From positions 372,001 to 436,000 of the forward strand of contig JALLLT010000010.1 in the NCBI GenBank assembly GCA_025266875.1: a stretch of 64,000 nucleotides of DNA, in the 5' to 3' direction. Under the pieces are notes generated by a model. That model worked only from the letters and a program-made list of their open reading frames with translations, was not told the DNA's origin and made no database searches. This stretch comes from Fennellomyces sp. T-0311 (lineage: Eukaryota; Mucoromycota; Mucoromycetes; Mucorales; Lichtheimiaceae). Both the position numbers and the translations under genes were made by a program. This document shows, one piece after another, positions 47,568 to 60,200 of the stretch. How positions within the stretch are numbered: position 1 is the first letter of the stretch; each line of letters begins with the position of its first letter.

Positions 47568-49963
47568 TTATGTCCTCTCTCGACACTTATTCATTCGCTT
47601 CTTCCTCCATATCGGTCCAAACTTGATGAGAATAGGAACCGACACATTTGTGACAGCCAAAATCAAGCCCAGAATCGTAAACATCCAGCCAACGTTGACA
47701 CCGTCTATCCCTGGTTGGATAGCCGCTGTTGCAGCGGCCCTGTGCAATTGGTTAGCCTCAGCTGATGATCCTAATACTTTGAATATTGCTTACCCGATGA
47801 AGCAGCGAATAAAATTGTTTGCTGCAGTAATGGTGGCACCGTTGTCAGGGAAGAGATCGATCAGGAGAGTTTGAACGGCCGTGTACAAGCCGGTTACACT
47901 AAATCCAACTACACGACGAATGCACGCAGATCAGCATCCATCAATTGTTTATAAATAAATAGTATCCCGTTTTACCTATAAATTGGAGCGCAAGGGGAAT
48001 CGGTAACGGGGCAGATACATGTAAACTCCAGCCATAAACAATGGTTACCAGTTGTACTAGAGGTGCATGGATCCATGCAGTACGGAACCGTGCGCTGAAA
48101 ACAGGGAATTCTTCGGAAAGGTTCTCTATTTTCTGCGGTCGCTGCTCGGTGTACTTGTGCCTGAGTTCCGTAATCCGAAAATTGTGATCAAGTGCGCGAC
48201 CTTCCACGAGAGACCCTAGAAGGCATCCCATTCCAGGAGAAAGAAAGCAAAGGCCGGTCTCTAGCTCATTTAGCTTGTATACAGACGAAAACAGTGACGA
48301 TGTAGATGTTGTATAGCAGCAGTAGACTGCGTAGTGGAAAGTATTATACATTAGTGCTACAGCCACGTCGCGCTCCGTCAAATATTTCAGAGGTAGAAAG
48401 GGATTGGGGAATTTGCGACGCTGAGACATATTTTTTCCTCCTTCATATTGTCTTCTTTTGAGCAATCGCTTTCTTAGCCATTGAACAGGGGTAGGGTTAG
48501 CGTATCCAGATCCGTCACCAACCAATGTCCTCAATGTCTCAGGCAAAAGTATAAAAACGGCTAACCATAATATGCACGCAACGAGCATGAGAATCCAAAA
48601 AGTAAAACTAAAGCGATGTTAGTATATAAATATATATATATATATATATAACATGTACTTTCTCCAAACCTTACCGCCACGAGAGCCTCATTGTAATATA
48701 ACCACCCATGACCGGACCTAACACCGGACCAATGACATGGACGGATGAATATACTCCAAAGAAGGTACCTCGTCTAAATACAAAGCGTGTTAATATATAA
48801 TCGATTAAGTATTTAAAAATTGCCCACTCTGAAGGAACTGCAATATCGCTGACAATACCAGCCCCTATTGACGCAACTGGGCTGGACCCAGATGATTGGA
48901 TCATTCGGAATATCAGTAAAACTGCAAAGGACGGTGCCCGGGCACACCCGATACATCCACAAAGGTAAATTACGATAGTGATAAGGTATACTGGGCGTCG
49001 TCCCCAAGTGTCGGAAAAGGTGCCACATAGTATGGGTGACAGCCCCTGAAAAACCATATACACTGTCACTGTCAGATTGACTTGTTGCGCGGTGATTCCG
49101 AGATCCTAAATACCCACATTAGGCAAAATCGACGGTCAACAAATTTTAATAGTACCTACCTGCTCAATTGAAGTCAATGCAGGAAAATAAATGTTACTCG
49201 AAAGAGGAGACAGTATTCCAGCAAATGCGACGATGGTGATAATGCCTGCTTTCTGCCAGCGGGAAAATATTGTGTACGGCCTTTCATCCTCGTCGCTGGA
49301 TGGGCTTGAGCTTGAAAGTTCATCCGACATGGGTATATGATGATCAAGAGGTTGCTCGCGTCTCCGTTTGATACTGCTACTAGTGCTATCGCTGTCACTA
49401 TCCGTTGACCAATAGTCTCGAAATTCTGAAATTGGCTGATCCGTGATTTCCGTCACGAATATTCGATGGCCAAGTGGTCGCCTTCGGGCTTGTTGATCAA
49501 TGTTGATGCTACTACTGCTTGTTTCACTTTCACAATCGGAGGGCCCGTCTCTCCGAGGTTCTGTTGTAGGCTGCTCCGTAATTTCGGTCATCAGAAAACG
49601 ATCAACGAACCGACGCTCGTGTAGTAGTTTTTTTGGAATGGTATTTGGTGCTTTTTCTGGGGTATCCGGTAAGTAAATATGGTGGTTTAGAAATTGATAC
49701 GGGTCGTTGATATCTTCATTTCCTCGATCCGTGGTCCAAAATGCTCGGATCCTTGATCTTGTATCCCTCAGAAACTGCCCAACCTTGGTAATATTGTTGC
49801 TAAATGAGGGCTTCTGTGGCTCGTTTCTGTTCGTACAATCGTCACAATCGTCCTTGCTGCTTCCTTCACACTCGTTGAGCGGTGCTTGAATGTCAACGAC
49901 ACAAATTTCGGTGTCATTTTGGCCCTCATGACCCCTTCCGTTTGTTTGGCTTGCTTGTTCCAT
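47568..49963 (-). CDS. MFS drug:H+ antiporter (DHA1/QDR-like) with long acidic N-terminal extension
   Basis: Six exons, 49963-49160, 49105-48828, 48773-48675, 48607-47976, 47908-47794 and 47739-47568, give 699 residues. The first ~235 residues are hydrophilic, rich in Ser, Asp, Glu and Arg, and contain an internal repeat (about 122-165 and 167-208). Transmembrane segments start at about 239. Motif A of the major facilitator superfamily is seen as GTFSDTWGRRPVY, and motif C as VHVIGPVLGPVMGG. A large charged loop (KRRQYEGG... to ...FPNPF) separates the two six-helix halves. DHA1 carriers export drugs or metabolites at the plasma or vacuolar membrane using the proton gradient. The substrate is unknown. 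One intron (48608-48674) carries an (AT)n repeat. The extension is far longer than usual for this family. Confidence 0.93.
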
Positions 49964-51027
49964 CAGACTATAGCATAAGCAAGAAGAAATGTATTAAACA
50001 TGGGGTATGTGTTCGTTTAAATACATTCAACTCCGTTTGAATCGGTAACGTCAGATTAACCCCTGTGGACGTTACTCGTGGATATTATGCCGAAAAATGC
50101 TCGCCAAAATGAAGCTTGTTTGTATTACTACAGTGATGCTATTTCTGAACGTGCGTCGTAGTATAAATAGCGATTTCCTTTTCTATCATCCATGATTGTA
50201 GTTTGTTGCTGCTGGAGTTGTAGTACCTCCTATGTATCTTTTATATCCAGGTTAAAGTGTCATCAACAACGGTAGCATCATATCTTTTGATGCATTTCCT
50301 TCTTAACGTAAATAAAAGCACCTGGTAGTGTGCGTGTAAAAACTCTTTTGGAAGATCATCAGGAGGTAGAACCCGTCGATCATCCATAAAACGTATTGTG
50401 CTACAGAAGCAAGGCGTTGGTATCGCAAGTAATCTGTTGATCGATCATCCACTCGATGCATACTGCTAGAACTCGATGCATTTTGATATCTGCATGGTTC
50501 ATAATATATCCATAACTCCCAAACATTTAAGATGCTTCCAAGGTATTTTTTGACTTGCTCCATGAGTGAAATCACTTTCAACAAATCTATCTGCTTTCTA
50601 AAGATAATTCAATGTAGTGAGCCAATGTGTGATCTATAAAGAAGCTTGAGCGCAAGAACTTTTCGCCACGATAAAAGAAGAGTGCTGAGGGTTACCGCAA
50701 AGTTGAAAAGCTACTTATGATCCTGAGCGCGCAGAAACAGTACCAACTAAAGCAGGAAGTTCGTGTGACGTGTGCCTTTTATGATCACAAGAAGCATTAG
50801 TTACTTGATACGAATAACTGTCAACGGTGAGACTGGCTCAGGTTTCAGTTTAAAGGCGTAGCATGCCCTGTGCCACATTATCTTTCCTTACCAAGATATT
50901 GTGCTGGGTCACCGCCTCAGTGTATGTCATATGACAACCCATTTCTTTGGGTTCTTAAATATCGCCCTCTTCCACTGCTCAGCCATTTTTTCACAACTTT
51001 TCTCTTCTCGGTTACAAAAATATAGCT
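49964..51027. other. Divergent intergenic region
   Basis: About 1.06 kb between the MFS start and the small membrane-protein gene. A minus-strand frame at 50303-50584 (about 90 codons, with a hydrophobic stretch VLWMIDGFYLLMIF) is preceded by an intron-like end (CTCAC...TTTAG). It may be the last exon of a decayed gene. I cannot support a complete model. Confidence 0.35.
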
Positions 51028-51595
51028 ATGTCGTTTGTTGATACATTTGGCGACATCGTGGGATACTCCATTTACTTTGTCGTCGGCGGCATATGGTTAC
51101 GTAAGTCTTCTTAACTATTTATTAAGTGAGGCATACCGATAACATGAGGCCACAGTCTTCCTCAGTGTGGGTGCTTGCTTTGTAATATACCACATCGTTT
51201 ACTTTTGCTCAGGATTCCGTTTTTGGGGAATATGGAAGGACCATATCGTGGCAACACTTCGAGTATCCAGAGCACAAGCCGTAGTTGCCGGAAGCGATCT
51301 ATCTAGGGCCATGAAGAGTGGCCTCGCAAAACTTTCACAGTTACCGTCTAGCTTTGTGGCTTCTGTAAGGATGGGCCGTGAAAATTGCCGACAAACAGAT
51401 ATTGCTATGGCCGAAACAGGAACGCGAAATAGTTCGGAAACTCCTCTCCTTCACGAACACGACAGCTTCAGTGACGACGAAACACTTACGGAATCAAAGA
51501 TAGAAATCGTCGTTGAGCCACCTTCTCAAAGCTCTGTCGAGCAGCCCCAAATATCACGCAACGATGGCTGTTCGCAAGGTACTGGACCTGACTGA
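51028..51595 (+). CDS. Small membrane protein of unknown function
   Basis: I do not recognise this protein. Two exons, 51028-51100 and 51156-51595, join through a 55-nt phase-1 intron to give 170 residues. Residues about 10-45 are very hydrophobic and likely form a membrane hairpin. An aromatic/basic juxtamembrane stretch (FRFWGIWKDH) follows, then a soluble, Ser- and acid-rich tail of about 110 residues. The tail contains ETPLLHEHDSFSDDET, which resembles an acidic dileucine sorting motif with a casein-kinase-type acidic cluster. That would fit a protein cycling between Golgi and endosomes, by inference. It is convergent with nicotinamide riboside kinase, with only 87 bases between the stops. 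Confidence 0.75.
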
Positions 51596-51682
51596 TCCAA
51601 ACCATCAAAAAAAAAAAAAACTTCAGCGACTACCAGTTCTGTATATATGACTTACTTCTTTGTAAATTACACTCATCTACTA

Positions 51683-52606
51683 TCAAAATACTTCTATAAG
51701 TTTCTTCACGACGGCAGCGGCCGTTTCTTCTATGGAGTGCTTGTCTGTGTCTAAAACTAGAACATCTTGAACTGCCTCATGCTCAATTTCTGAGTGATCT
51801 TCGCCTTGAAATAAATGCTTGTTCCATTTAATATACTGAGGCCATACAATAGAGTCAAAATATCCCGGAGGATCCGTCCAGTATCCTTCGTGTTGTATAT
51901 CAGAAAGATTGTTTGAAGCTTTTTGTCCTCCTTTACCTTCTTTGGTGGCATATCCCTGTCGACTTTCTCTCCTTTGCTTCAGCGTATCATAGGACGCGGT
52001 AATGAATATTTTACAATCAAGGCGCTCGCATAGACTCTGATCCCAGTACAGCATAAACCCATCCACAATTAGGAATAGTGTATCATTTTGCTTCAGTCTT
52101 GAGATCACAGATTGGAGGCGTACAAAGGCTTCCGGTGAGAGAGACGAGGAGCCGTCATGCGTGTTGTTTGCTTCGTTTGACTTGTATCTTTCCGGTAGTT
52201 CTTTATGCTCAAGAACATACTTTATCGATTCATCGAGACGCCGGAAGTCGAGTGCATCCGGACAGTCCCAGTTGTCTTGCTGTGTTTTCTCGTCTAGAGG
52301 AATCTCACTATCCGGCTATTGCATTGGTGAATCCATGTGAAGAAGTAACTGCAAATGTGTCGAATTACCTTAAAGAAATCGTCCTGATAGATCACTACTG
52401 TTTGCTTCAACAGTCGTTGCAGAATCCGTGTTACAGTCTGTACGTGGCAATGTCAGTACGCGTCTGCTTTGGGTTTCAAGATTAAAAAGCTATACAATAC
52501 GGTTTTGCCAGAGCAAGACGGGCCACTACATTAGCTGCATTTAGCAAAATACTGATTAAATATTGATTTGCATTCACCTGATGCCGATGCAGCATACTCT
52601 CGTCAT
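51683..52606 (-). CDS. NRK1: Nicotinamide riboside kinase
   Basis: Four exons, 52606-52578, 52525-52501, 52437-52369 and 52315-51683, give 251 residues. The reconstructed N-terminus MTRVCCIGISGPSCSGKT contains the Walker A P-loop (GPSCSGKT, 11-18). IYQDDFFKPDSE follows, where the family binds the riboside, then NWDCPDALDF, VDGFMLYWDQ and the lid-region Arg-rich stretch (LKQRRESRQGY). The kinase phosphorylates nicotinamide riboside to NMN in the cytosolic NAD salvage pathway. The first two exons are only 29 and 25 nt, and the second carries most of the P-loop. The gene is divergent from the PPR gene, with 114 bases between start codons. Confidence 0.93.
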
Positions 52607-52720
52607 GCTGTTGCTGCGATACCTGTGTGGTGACACAGCTGGCACAGCGCACTGTAAAAATTATTTTGGGATTCAGTTTTAAGCGAGGGATATCACAAAA
52701 CAAGATACCTGAAAAGCGAC
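52607..52720. promoter_or_regulatory. Shared 114-base promoter between NRK and PPR genes
   Basis: The two start codons face away from each other with only 114 bases between, so both promoters must lie here or overlap the 5' exons. No TATA box or known factor site stands out. Confidence 0.6.
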
Positions 52721-54214
52721 ATGCGGAGAGTATGGATCAGTGCACCCATTCGAACGGACAGCGCATTCTGTAAATGCAAGCAATCGATATTACCGCGGAT
52801 ACCGCGTACCAACCTGATGCGATGGCAACAACGACGAAATACCATGGCAGCCACCATGGTTTGCGACATGTCTGCTTCTGACAACAACAACAACGGCAAG
52901 CGACGCACAAATGAATATCGAGCGGCAAGGAATGACTTCCTAAATCACCTGACAACAAAAACAGAAAACGTTTCCGAAACCAGGGACCTGCGATCGTCAC
53001 CCAAACGCGACAAAGCGTCAGCCTTATCCGACTTTTACCGCTTACTCGCAACACAAGACATTGAGTCTATATGGCCCAAGTACAGCTACCTCTATCACAA
53101 TCAATACCATAAAAATTTGACGCGCCGTAACTTTCGCCAGCTATTCCTGAGCACAATTCGATCCCGATCGACGCAACGTAATCTCCATCGGCTGCTCGTG
53201 CTGGTGGATGATATGAAGGAGTGTGGGATGCAACTGAAGAACAATGAATACGATGCGCTAATGCATTGGATTGGCGGCCGCACCGTTCCCAACAAGAAAT
53301 TTCATCATCTAACAGAGGCGCTGGCGCTTTTCGATGAAATGCAGCAGCAGAATACTGTCCAGCCCTCGCTAATCACGTACAACACGCTCATTCACATCGC
53401 CTCACAAGTGTCAGATATCCGGATGGCTCAACGTTTATACCACGACATGATTGCCCATGACATACAACCTGATGTTTATACATACGCAACCTTGATTTCG
53501 GGTATGGGAAAGATGGGGGACATCGATGGGCTGGCGCAGATGCTCGAGCAGTTACAGGAGATAAACCATGTGGCCAACAATACGATCGTTTGGAACGCGG
53601 CATTATCTGGCTATTCAGCAAATGGAATGACGGATAAGGTCAAGTCAATGTTTATGGAAATGCACAATGCGTTACAATCTGCCCACCGACATTCACAACA
53701 GCAAAACGACCGTTTTGAAGCACCCCCCGCGGATACCGACAGTTTCCGGATATATATTGAAGTATTACTAAGCGAGGGTGATCGGGATGGAGCTGTCAAC
53801 GCATTAGACGACATGATACAGCATGACGTGGAGCCAATAGCAGCAGTTTACAATGCGCTATTTCGGTCGTTCATGAGCAATGATTCGGAGGAACCAATTG
53901 ACTTGGATGATACACAAACGGATGACCTGGAAACCGTCAAACGACTGTACAAATCAATGCTGAAATTGAACATTACGCCTAATTCTGATACCATGTATAC
54001 CCTCGTGTCAGCGCTCCTTGACTTGGGTGACACGAACTTGGCACTGGAAACGTTCGTACAACTCAACAAGAAGTCAGAGGATATCAAGGAAGTGCAAGAT
54101 AGTGACACTGTGGCAGCTCTTACACGTCGACGTTTCGAAATAGACACAGTCAGCCCAACCAAGCTTGAACCCAATCATGAGCTGTTGGAAAGATTAGGGA
54201 AAATTGTCAAATAA
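52721..54214 (+). CDS. Pentatricopeptide repeat (PPR) protein, probably mitochondrial
   Basis: One intronless frame of 497 residues, unusual in this window, where nearly every gene is split. The N-terminus is rich in Arg and poor in acidic residues (MRRVWISAPIRTD...MRWQQRR), fitting a mitochondrial presequence. From about residue 150 there are PPR-type helical hairpins, for example SLITYNTLIHIASQ...AQRLYHDMIAHDIQPDVYTYATLIS and VWNAALSGYSANGM. More follow towards the C-terminus (AAVYNALFRSF, TMYTLVSALLDLG). PPR proteins bind organellar RNA and act in its processing, stability or translation. The particular transcript cannot be told. The P-type motif spacing of about 35 residues is visible in the central repeats. 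Confidence 0.88.
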   Translation: MRRVWISAPIRTDSAFCKCKQSILPRIPRTNLMRWQQRRNTMAATMVCDMSASDNNNNGKRRTNEYRAARNDFLNHLTTKTENVSETRDLRSSPKRDKASALSDFYRLLATQDIESIWPKYSYLYHNQYHKNLTRRNFRQLFLSTIRSRSTQRNLHRLLVLVDDMKECGMQLKNNEYDALMHWIGGRTVPNKKFHHLTEALALFDEMQQQNTVQPSLITYNTLIHIASQVSDIRMAQRLYHDMIAHDIQPDVYTYATLISGMGKMGDIDGLAQMLEQLQEINHVANNTIVWNAALSGYSANGMTDKVKSMFMEMHNALQSAHRHSQQQNDRFEAPPADTDSFRIYIEVLLSEGDRDGAVNALDDMIQHDVEPIAAVYNALFRSFMSNDSEEPIDLDDTQTDDLETVKRLYKSMLKLNITPNSDTMYTLVSALLDLGDTNLALETFVQLNKKSEDIKEVQDSDTVAALTRRRFEIDTVSPTKLEPNHELLERLGKIVK

Positions 54215-55245
54215 AAACAGTTTTGCTTAAACGGAGGTCCACGACGTAAAATGGACACGGGTGAGTCCCTTCGAGGTTGCCCTCCACGTACCACAGGGCT
54301 ATGCTAGAATATGATATGTATCCATTACTGTTATGGTACGATGGTGAAGTTATTGGTACAAAAAATCATTCTACAGTTACTTCGATCAAGACATACGCAC
54401 ATTCACCTGCAGGGCTAAGCACCACCGCTTGTAGTGATTAACTCGCTTCGAATTTTTAAGGCAAAAACGGCCACAAGTAAAAAGATAACTGAACGTATAA
54501 GCTGCATGAGCTTTTTTTTAATATACTCGCTTCCAAGAACATACGTCCAATAGAGAACCCATAAGGATGATCCTCTCTAGATCCAACAAAAGTGACCTCG
54601 GATACATACTCTCAAGTCTTGGCGGTACGTGGGTTTGCTGCCGCTGCATCATCAATTCTACACCAACAAATATCCACGCACAGGCAGAGTAAGTGTTATA
54701 CGTAGTTAACTGACAACAAAAACCGGTATTGGGAAGTTAGACACAGACAAGGCATCCCATGAATATAATTTTTCTTTGCTCCATTGATTATCCTTTGTCT
54801 CTATGGTAATGGCTATCCGGCAGAGCGTTTTTCCTTTTTATAGACCACCGAGTATGCTAGTTCACTACGGTACATTAATTTGTAGCGTTAGCCCCAAACG
54901 ATATCCGCTATAGCTAGTAAAAGACGGAACCTTCATTGCGAATTGTGCCACGAAGAAAATTCAAAATATCGCAAAACAAACTGAAGCGGGCAGGTACATG
55001 ATCAAAGCAAAATTGAATTCATGTGAATTGTCAGTAATTTGAAGGGTATGTAATCGTGGGGTAGTATTTATTATTGTCTGGGTAGTAATTGAGGCTGCTG
55101 TGTCAGTAAGTTTTAGACGAGACAAGCTCCTCTAAGCAACCTACCAATCTGTTGTAAAGCAACAGTAAACGGATCGCCGCTAACAATACAGCGCTTTTCG
55201 GTAAATGCACAATACTACAAGAATTGAATTTGACGAAGAGAAGAT
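54215..55245. other. Spacer left of transposon copy B
   Basis: About 1 kb, AT-rich, with no gene supported. It ends at the terminal repeat of transposon copy B. Confidence 0.5.
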
Positions 55246-55586
55246 TCATCGGAGAAAAGGCTGAAAGAAATAAAGGCTTTGAACGGGCTTTAAAAGCTTT
55301 TGAAAGCAGGTGAAAGCTCTAATGGGATCCTCCCTTTCGTGAAGAGCAATGAATTTGCACTGCCTTATTTGAACCTTCAATTTTAATCATGATATCGTTA
55401 ACAATGCTTCATGAAGGCAATGAAATCTTCATAGTGTATTTGAATTCTCGTTGAAAAGCACGGAAGTCTTACTAATAGTAGTCATGAGTTATTCTGCTGA
55501 GCGAGCAAATATAGCTTCTGAAAAGGTATTTATTTGTCAATTTTTGTACTTCACATATAAGAAAAAAAATAAATACTGTTATGGCT

Positions 55587-57125
55587 CTAACCGAACAGCA
55601 TGGATCTGGTATCAGTGAGAGCTCGACGGTTTCGGTCCGCAAGCTTTGATGTTAGATATGCTGTTATCGACGGCCAGTCAATAATCTCTCCATAGACACT
55701 TCCACTGACAAGATCTTTATACAATTCCTTCCACGACGATTCGTCACTAAATTCATCACCCTTCTTTTCTTTACTGCACATAATATGCCCGGTCAATCTT
55801 CCGAGTCTATACAGCATCTATCAAAAAAAAATTGAGTGTGCCAATGATATGGGTTGCAAAAGTAAAATCGCTTACTTGACAAACAATCAGACTTATTGTT
55901 TCCTTTGATAACACCGAGGGAGCAGGTTTGAGTCGAGACCCAGTACCTTTCCTATTAAGCAAAGTGTACTCAATACACTTGGTAATAGCAGAGTTGCATA
56001 GAAGACGACCATCTTCTTCGTAGTTCTCGCGCAGTATCCTAACATCAAAGCAGAAGAGTTTGGGAAATCAGTGAACTATACCATATTTGGATATGATTTA
56101 CCTTCGACTTTCCATTAAGAACAAGTATAGTTCATCTCTTGTTCTGCCACTCGACACGTCATGGAAATCATATCCCTTTAGCCATGTATTCACGGCACTA
56201 TGTAGATTGCTACGCCGGTTGTTGAGGATGCTGGAATACTTTAATATAGCTGTGGTAAGTAGAAGGGATGGCGGGATTTCTGGAACACATAAGGTAATAT
56301 ACTTACTCTTGCTACAGTTTCCCCAGACACACCAGGCAAGTATCTACTTTCATCATATCCTCGAATTCGAAAAACAGCGCGGTGACTATTTCTCTCTATA
56401 GTCAGATCGTCTGGAAAAGCATCACGTGTGTAGCAATCATAAGCTACTGCTTCCTTAAACTTTGACCATTCCGATGATTCGGTAGAAATGGTTACTGAGG
56501 CTCTAAAGATAAGCATTAAGTTTGTCGTCCCCAGCAATCAGAGTCATATACAAACCTTGGATTGTATGGAGTATCAGGAGGCAGCACAGTAAAATTCGGG
56601 ACTACGCCTTGTTGAGAATTTGGCGTGTCGAGCCTATCAAAAGCAACGTATTAGAATATTGGTAGGCAAAATGGCTGGAAACAACCACGCTATCCCTTAC
56701 ACACTCGAATCTTCTTGTAAGCTGCCTCCATCTACTGAAGCGGTATTATTTCTGTCATTCAGTCTGAAATTCTCTACGAAGTTCATGGATTCTTAGAAAG
56801 TTCAACATGTAAGTGCGCAACATTTTATAGAGATCTACATCCTTGTCATTACCCTCGTTCAGTGCGTCAGAAACACCACTTGTACATTCTCTATCCTGAA
56901 AAGAGCGGTGATCATCATCATCACCTTGTCTGTGGTGCCGCTCCCTTGTTCTTTTGTCTTCACAATATCAGTAATGAAATGACAGTAGTAAGTGGATTAC
57001 AATGTTGATACGCATTACAGCAGCTGGTAGTACTTACGGCTTTTCCTCTTCTTCTGCACTCTTGATCCTGTTATTTCCGCATATCTTTTTTCTTTCTGCT
57101 GCGCACTCTTGTTTACTTTTGGCAT
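55587..57125 (-). CDS. Transposon accessory protein of unknown function (copy B)
   Basis: Same eight-exon layout as the copy A gene, from ATG 57125 to the stop at 55587. The only length difference I found (two bases) lies in the A run of the last intron, so the coding frame appears open throughout. By eye about twenty codons differ from copy A in the encoded residue (for example Arg to Gly and Val to Glu in the last exon) while only a few changes are silent. Function unknown. The basic N-terminus (KKRK) is retained. Confidence 0.55.
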
Positions 57126-57254
57126 GCTGCGGCGGTCTGGGTACATTAACGAGAAAAGAAAGAAGGTCGCGTCAAATTATTTCGCGTTCTTAAATCACTT
57201 TTCGCGGAACTCCGCGTCCCTTTTTTTTTACTGCTCTTGTGCTCAATCGCATAG
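57126..57254. promoter_or_regulatory. Bidirectional promoter region of transposon copy B
   Basis: Counterpart of 27041-27167 in copy A, with minor differences in a T run. Confidence 0.45.
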
Positions 57255-60200
57255 ATGTATTATTGTAAGAACGACGCTTGCAAACACTTAAAGCCATATA
57301 CCACGCTGAGGGGTCTCATGGCCCATGTCAGAAGTTGTCATTCCAATTCACCCATGGGAAGTGATGCTGGATTCCAATCCGCAGCACCCCAGATCTCAAG
57401 CGAACATCCGTCTTCTCAAATTGCAAGTACTTATGAAGCGCTGCATAAATATATGTATATTAAGCATAGTTTAAATAGGACACTTATATTGACATGGACT
57501 ATGATTATGGACATGAGACTGCCGATAATAACATGTTAACTGAGCAAAATAATGCGGCTGATACACAAAATTGTCCCACAGCCCTTCATGAAGGTGACTA
57601 GTAACTAGGTATCTTTATTTTAAGTCACTGACACCGGTTTAAAGAAATAGTTGGATTCAAAGCAGAGCCATATGGGGTTGTACCCGGAAATGATTCACAA
57701 GACCTTTGTCTCAGTGAGCTTGAATACCGTATTGCATCCTACGCCACAGAAAACGAGTTGTCAAAAAGCTCATATACCGGGTTTGTGAAAATATTAGTAT
57801 CCTTACTCGACAAGTTTCATCACTAAATTATTCCTAGCCTCATTTCATTGATTGATTCTGTCATTGAACACTGTCCTGGGGCTAGTACTCAACCATATAT
57901 ATCTATACAGAGCATTGAAAGCTTGAACTATAAGATAAGCCTTGGGAATAAGTCCAGATACAGTATCGTAAGTATACTACTATTGTCGAACATTGTCTTA
58001 TTTGCTACTAATTTGGTATCCTCATACGTTCATCATTTAGCCGTTCAAAACAGTTGAAATTGATCCTGCTGATATTGATGGCTTTCCTGAACGATATAGA
58101 GGAATTTAGACGCGAAGCTGGGAAAATCTTCTTTTCATACCGGGATATCATAGCACTTTGTGAGCTTCTTTTCTCGTATAGACCATTCTGGGATCACACG
58201 ATACTGAACGCTGCAATCGTCACAAGAAATGGTGAGAGGGTGTATACGGACATTTACAGTGGTAATTGGTGGGAAAATGTTCAGGTACTACTTTATCAAT
58301 GATTACTTTCTCGGTAAGTGTGCTTACAGATATTTTAGAGAAAGCTCCCAAAAGGGGATGTTTTACTTGCGATTATGCTGGCTTCGGATCAGGCGGATGT
58401 GTCAGCAAATGGACGAGAGAAAGCATGGCCTCTGTACTTAAAGTTAGGTATGTAAAATGTAGCAGAGGTGGGGTAAATCAAGTTGTATTAAAAGAAACGG
58501 GATCGATACGCTAGGGAATACACCGAAAGCCATTAGAAACAAAGATAAAGAGAAAGCAAGTCGTGTTCTCGCATATTTTCCGGTGATAAAGAAGTCAGCT
58601 CGCTACGGAAACCTTGAATGGTATCGCACAGCAAGAAAAGCAGTTTTCCACCATTGTCTACGGATTGTACTTGGCCCTCTTGCGAACCATGGAAATGAGA
58701 TTAAGTAAGAATCTATTGTCTATAGCTCGCAGACAACTAAGCTCTTCTCGGTGGTAAATTTTTGCCCAGTAGATCTATTTTTTTACGAGGTCCACATAAC
58801 AAAATTTACAAATGCGTTCCAATGTTGGCGTGCTATACTGCGGATTTACCAGAACAGTAAGTAATACATACGAATGAAGCTGCTATGTTTAGTATTAAAT
58901 ACGAATTCTACCAGACGATTGTTATCGCTGACAATGAGCGGAAATGCTGCAATGTCGTGTCCAAGATGTTTTGAACAAACCAGCAATTTTAAGGACTTGC
59001 CAGCTAATACGATTCTGTTACGTTCCACAAAGCTTATGAAGGACATGTTCCAACATGCTCTGGCGCTTGAAAACAATAACCAGCAGGAGGATGCTTATAA
59101 TATGAGACGTACTTACTCGATGAGTACAGTTAAGGTATCCATATATGTCTTAATGCACCCATTGGATATTGAACTATACTAGAACGCTTTTTGGGAAATC
59201 CCTGGCTTCGATATATATCGAAGCCTTTTAGTGGATGATCTTCACCAGCTAGGTGGAGTATATGAACATCTGGTGAATTGTATAGAACAAAGTATAAAGG
59301 AAAAAAGAAATGGAGTGCGATTGATACGGAGAGTGGATGAGAGGTACAGTATTGAGTATATTCTTTTTCGGCCGAAAACATGCTACTGAATTCTTCATGT
59401 AGAGCGTCTCAACTACCGCCGTATCGCAAACTTCGCCAGTTCCATAATGGGTTTTTTCTATCAAACCTCCGAAATGTTGCATACGCAGAACTCAAAGATC
59501 ATATGGCAGTAAGTCGTTGGCTTCAGCAGTGAATTGCTTGCTTTGAAGTAAAACTAGTATAATGGTCTTACTTGGATGAATGCAGATATTACTTGTTGTC
59601 ATCCATGATCTAGTAGATCCTCAATTTATTATATCCATGCGATACTTTATCGATTTTTACTTCAGCGCGACTAGTAAGGAGCACACAGATGCCAGTTTGC
59701 AGATCGTTCAGGATTCATTGGAGGATTTTCAAAAGTATAGTGCCATATTTGCAAAATACTCTAAGGTCAGCGATGCTATAAATTGTGTATGTGTGGAGTA
59801 ATTCAAATGTAACTTTTTATTACTTTATTAGTGTGGTCTGGCATTTCCTAAAAAGCACATGCTTTCTAAATATGTTGGCGATATCAGGAACATGGGCTGC
59901 ATCGATGGCTATAGCACACAGCAATCCGAACATCAGCATAAGAAGGATGCCAAATCTCCGGCAAAGCGAACCAACAAAAGATATTCGAGTGTTAAACAGG
60001 TATCGATAAAATGTATATATATGGATCGGCTAACATTGAATATATCAACTACAGATGGCAGAGTTTGTACATCGCCGTGATTTGTTATTTGATATGCAGG
60101 CTCAAAATTCGCAACCACGGATTGAGAAACCTAATCTATGGGTACAACCAACCACTCATAAGCTTATATCGAAGCTAAATCCAAGTTCAATCAATGAACT

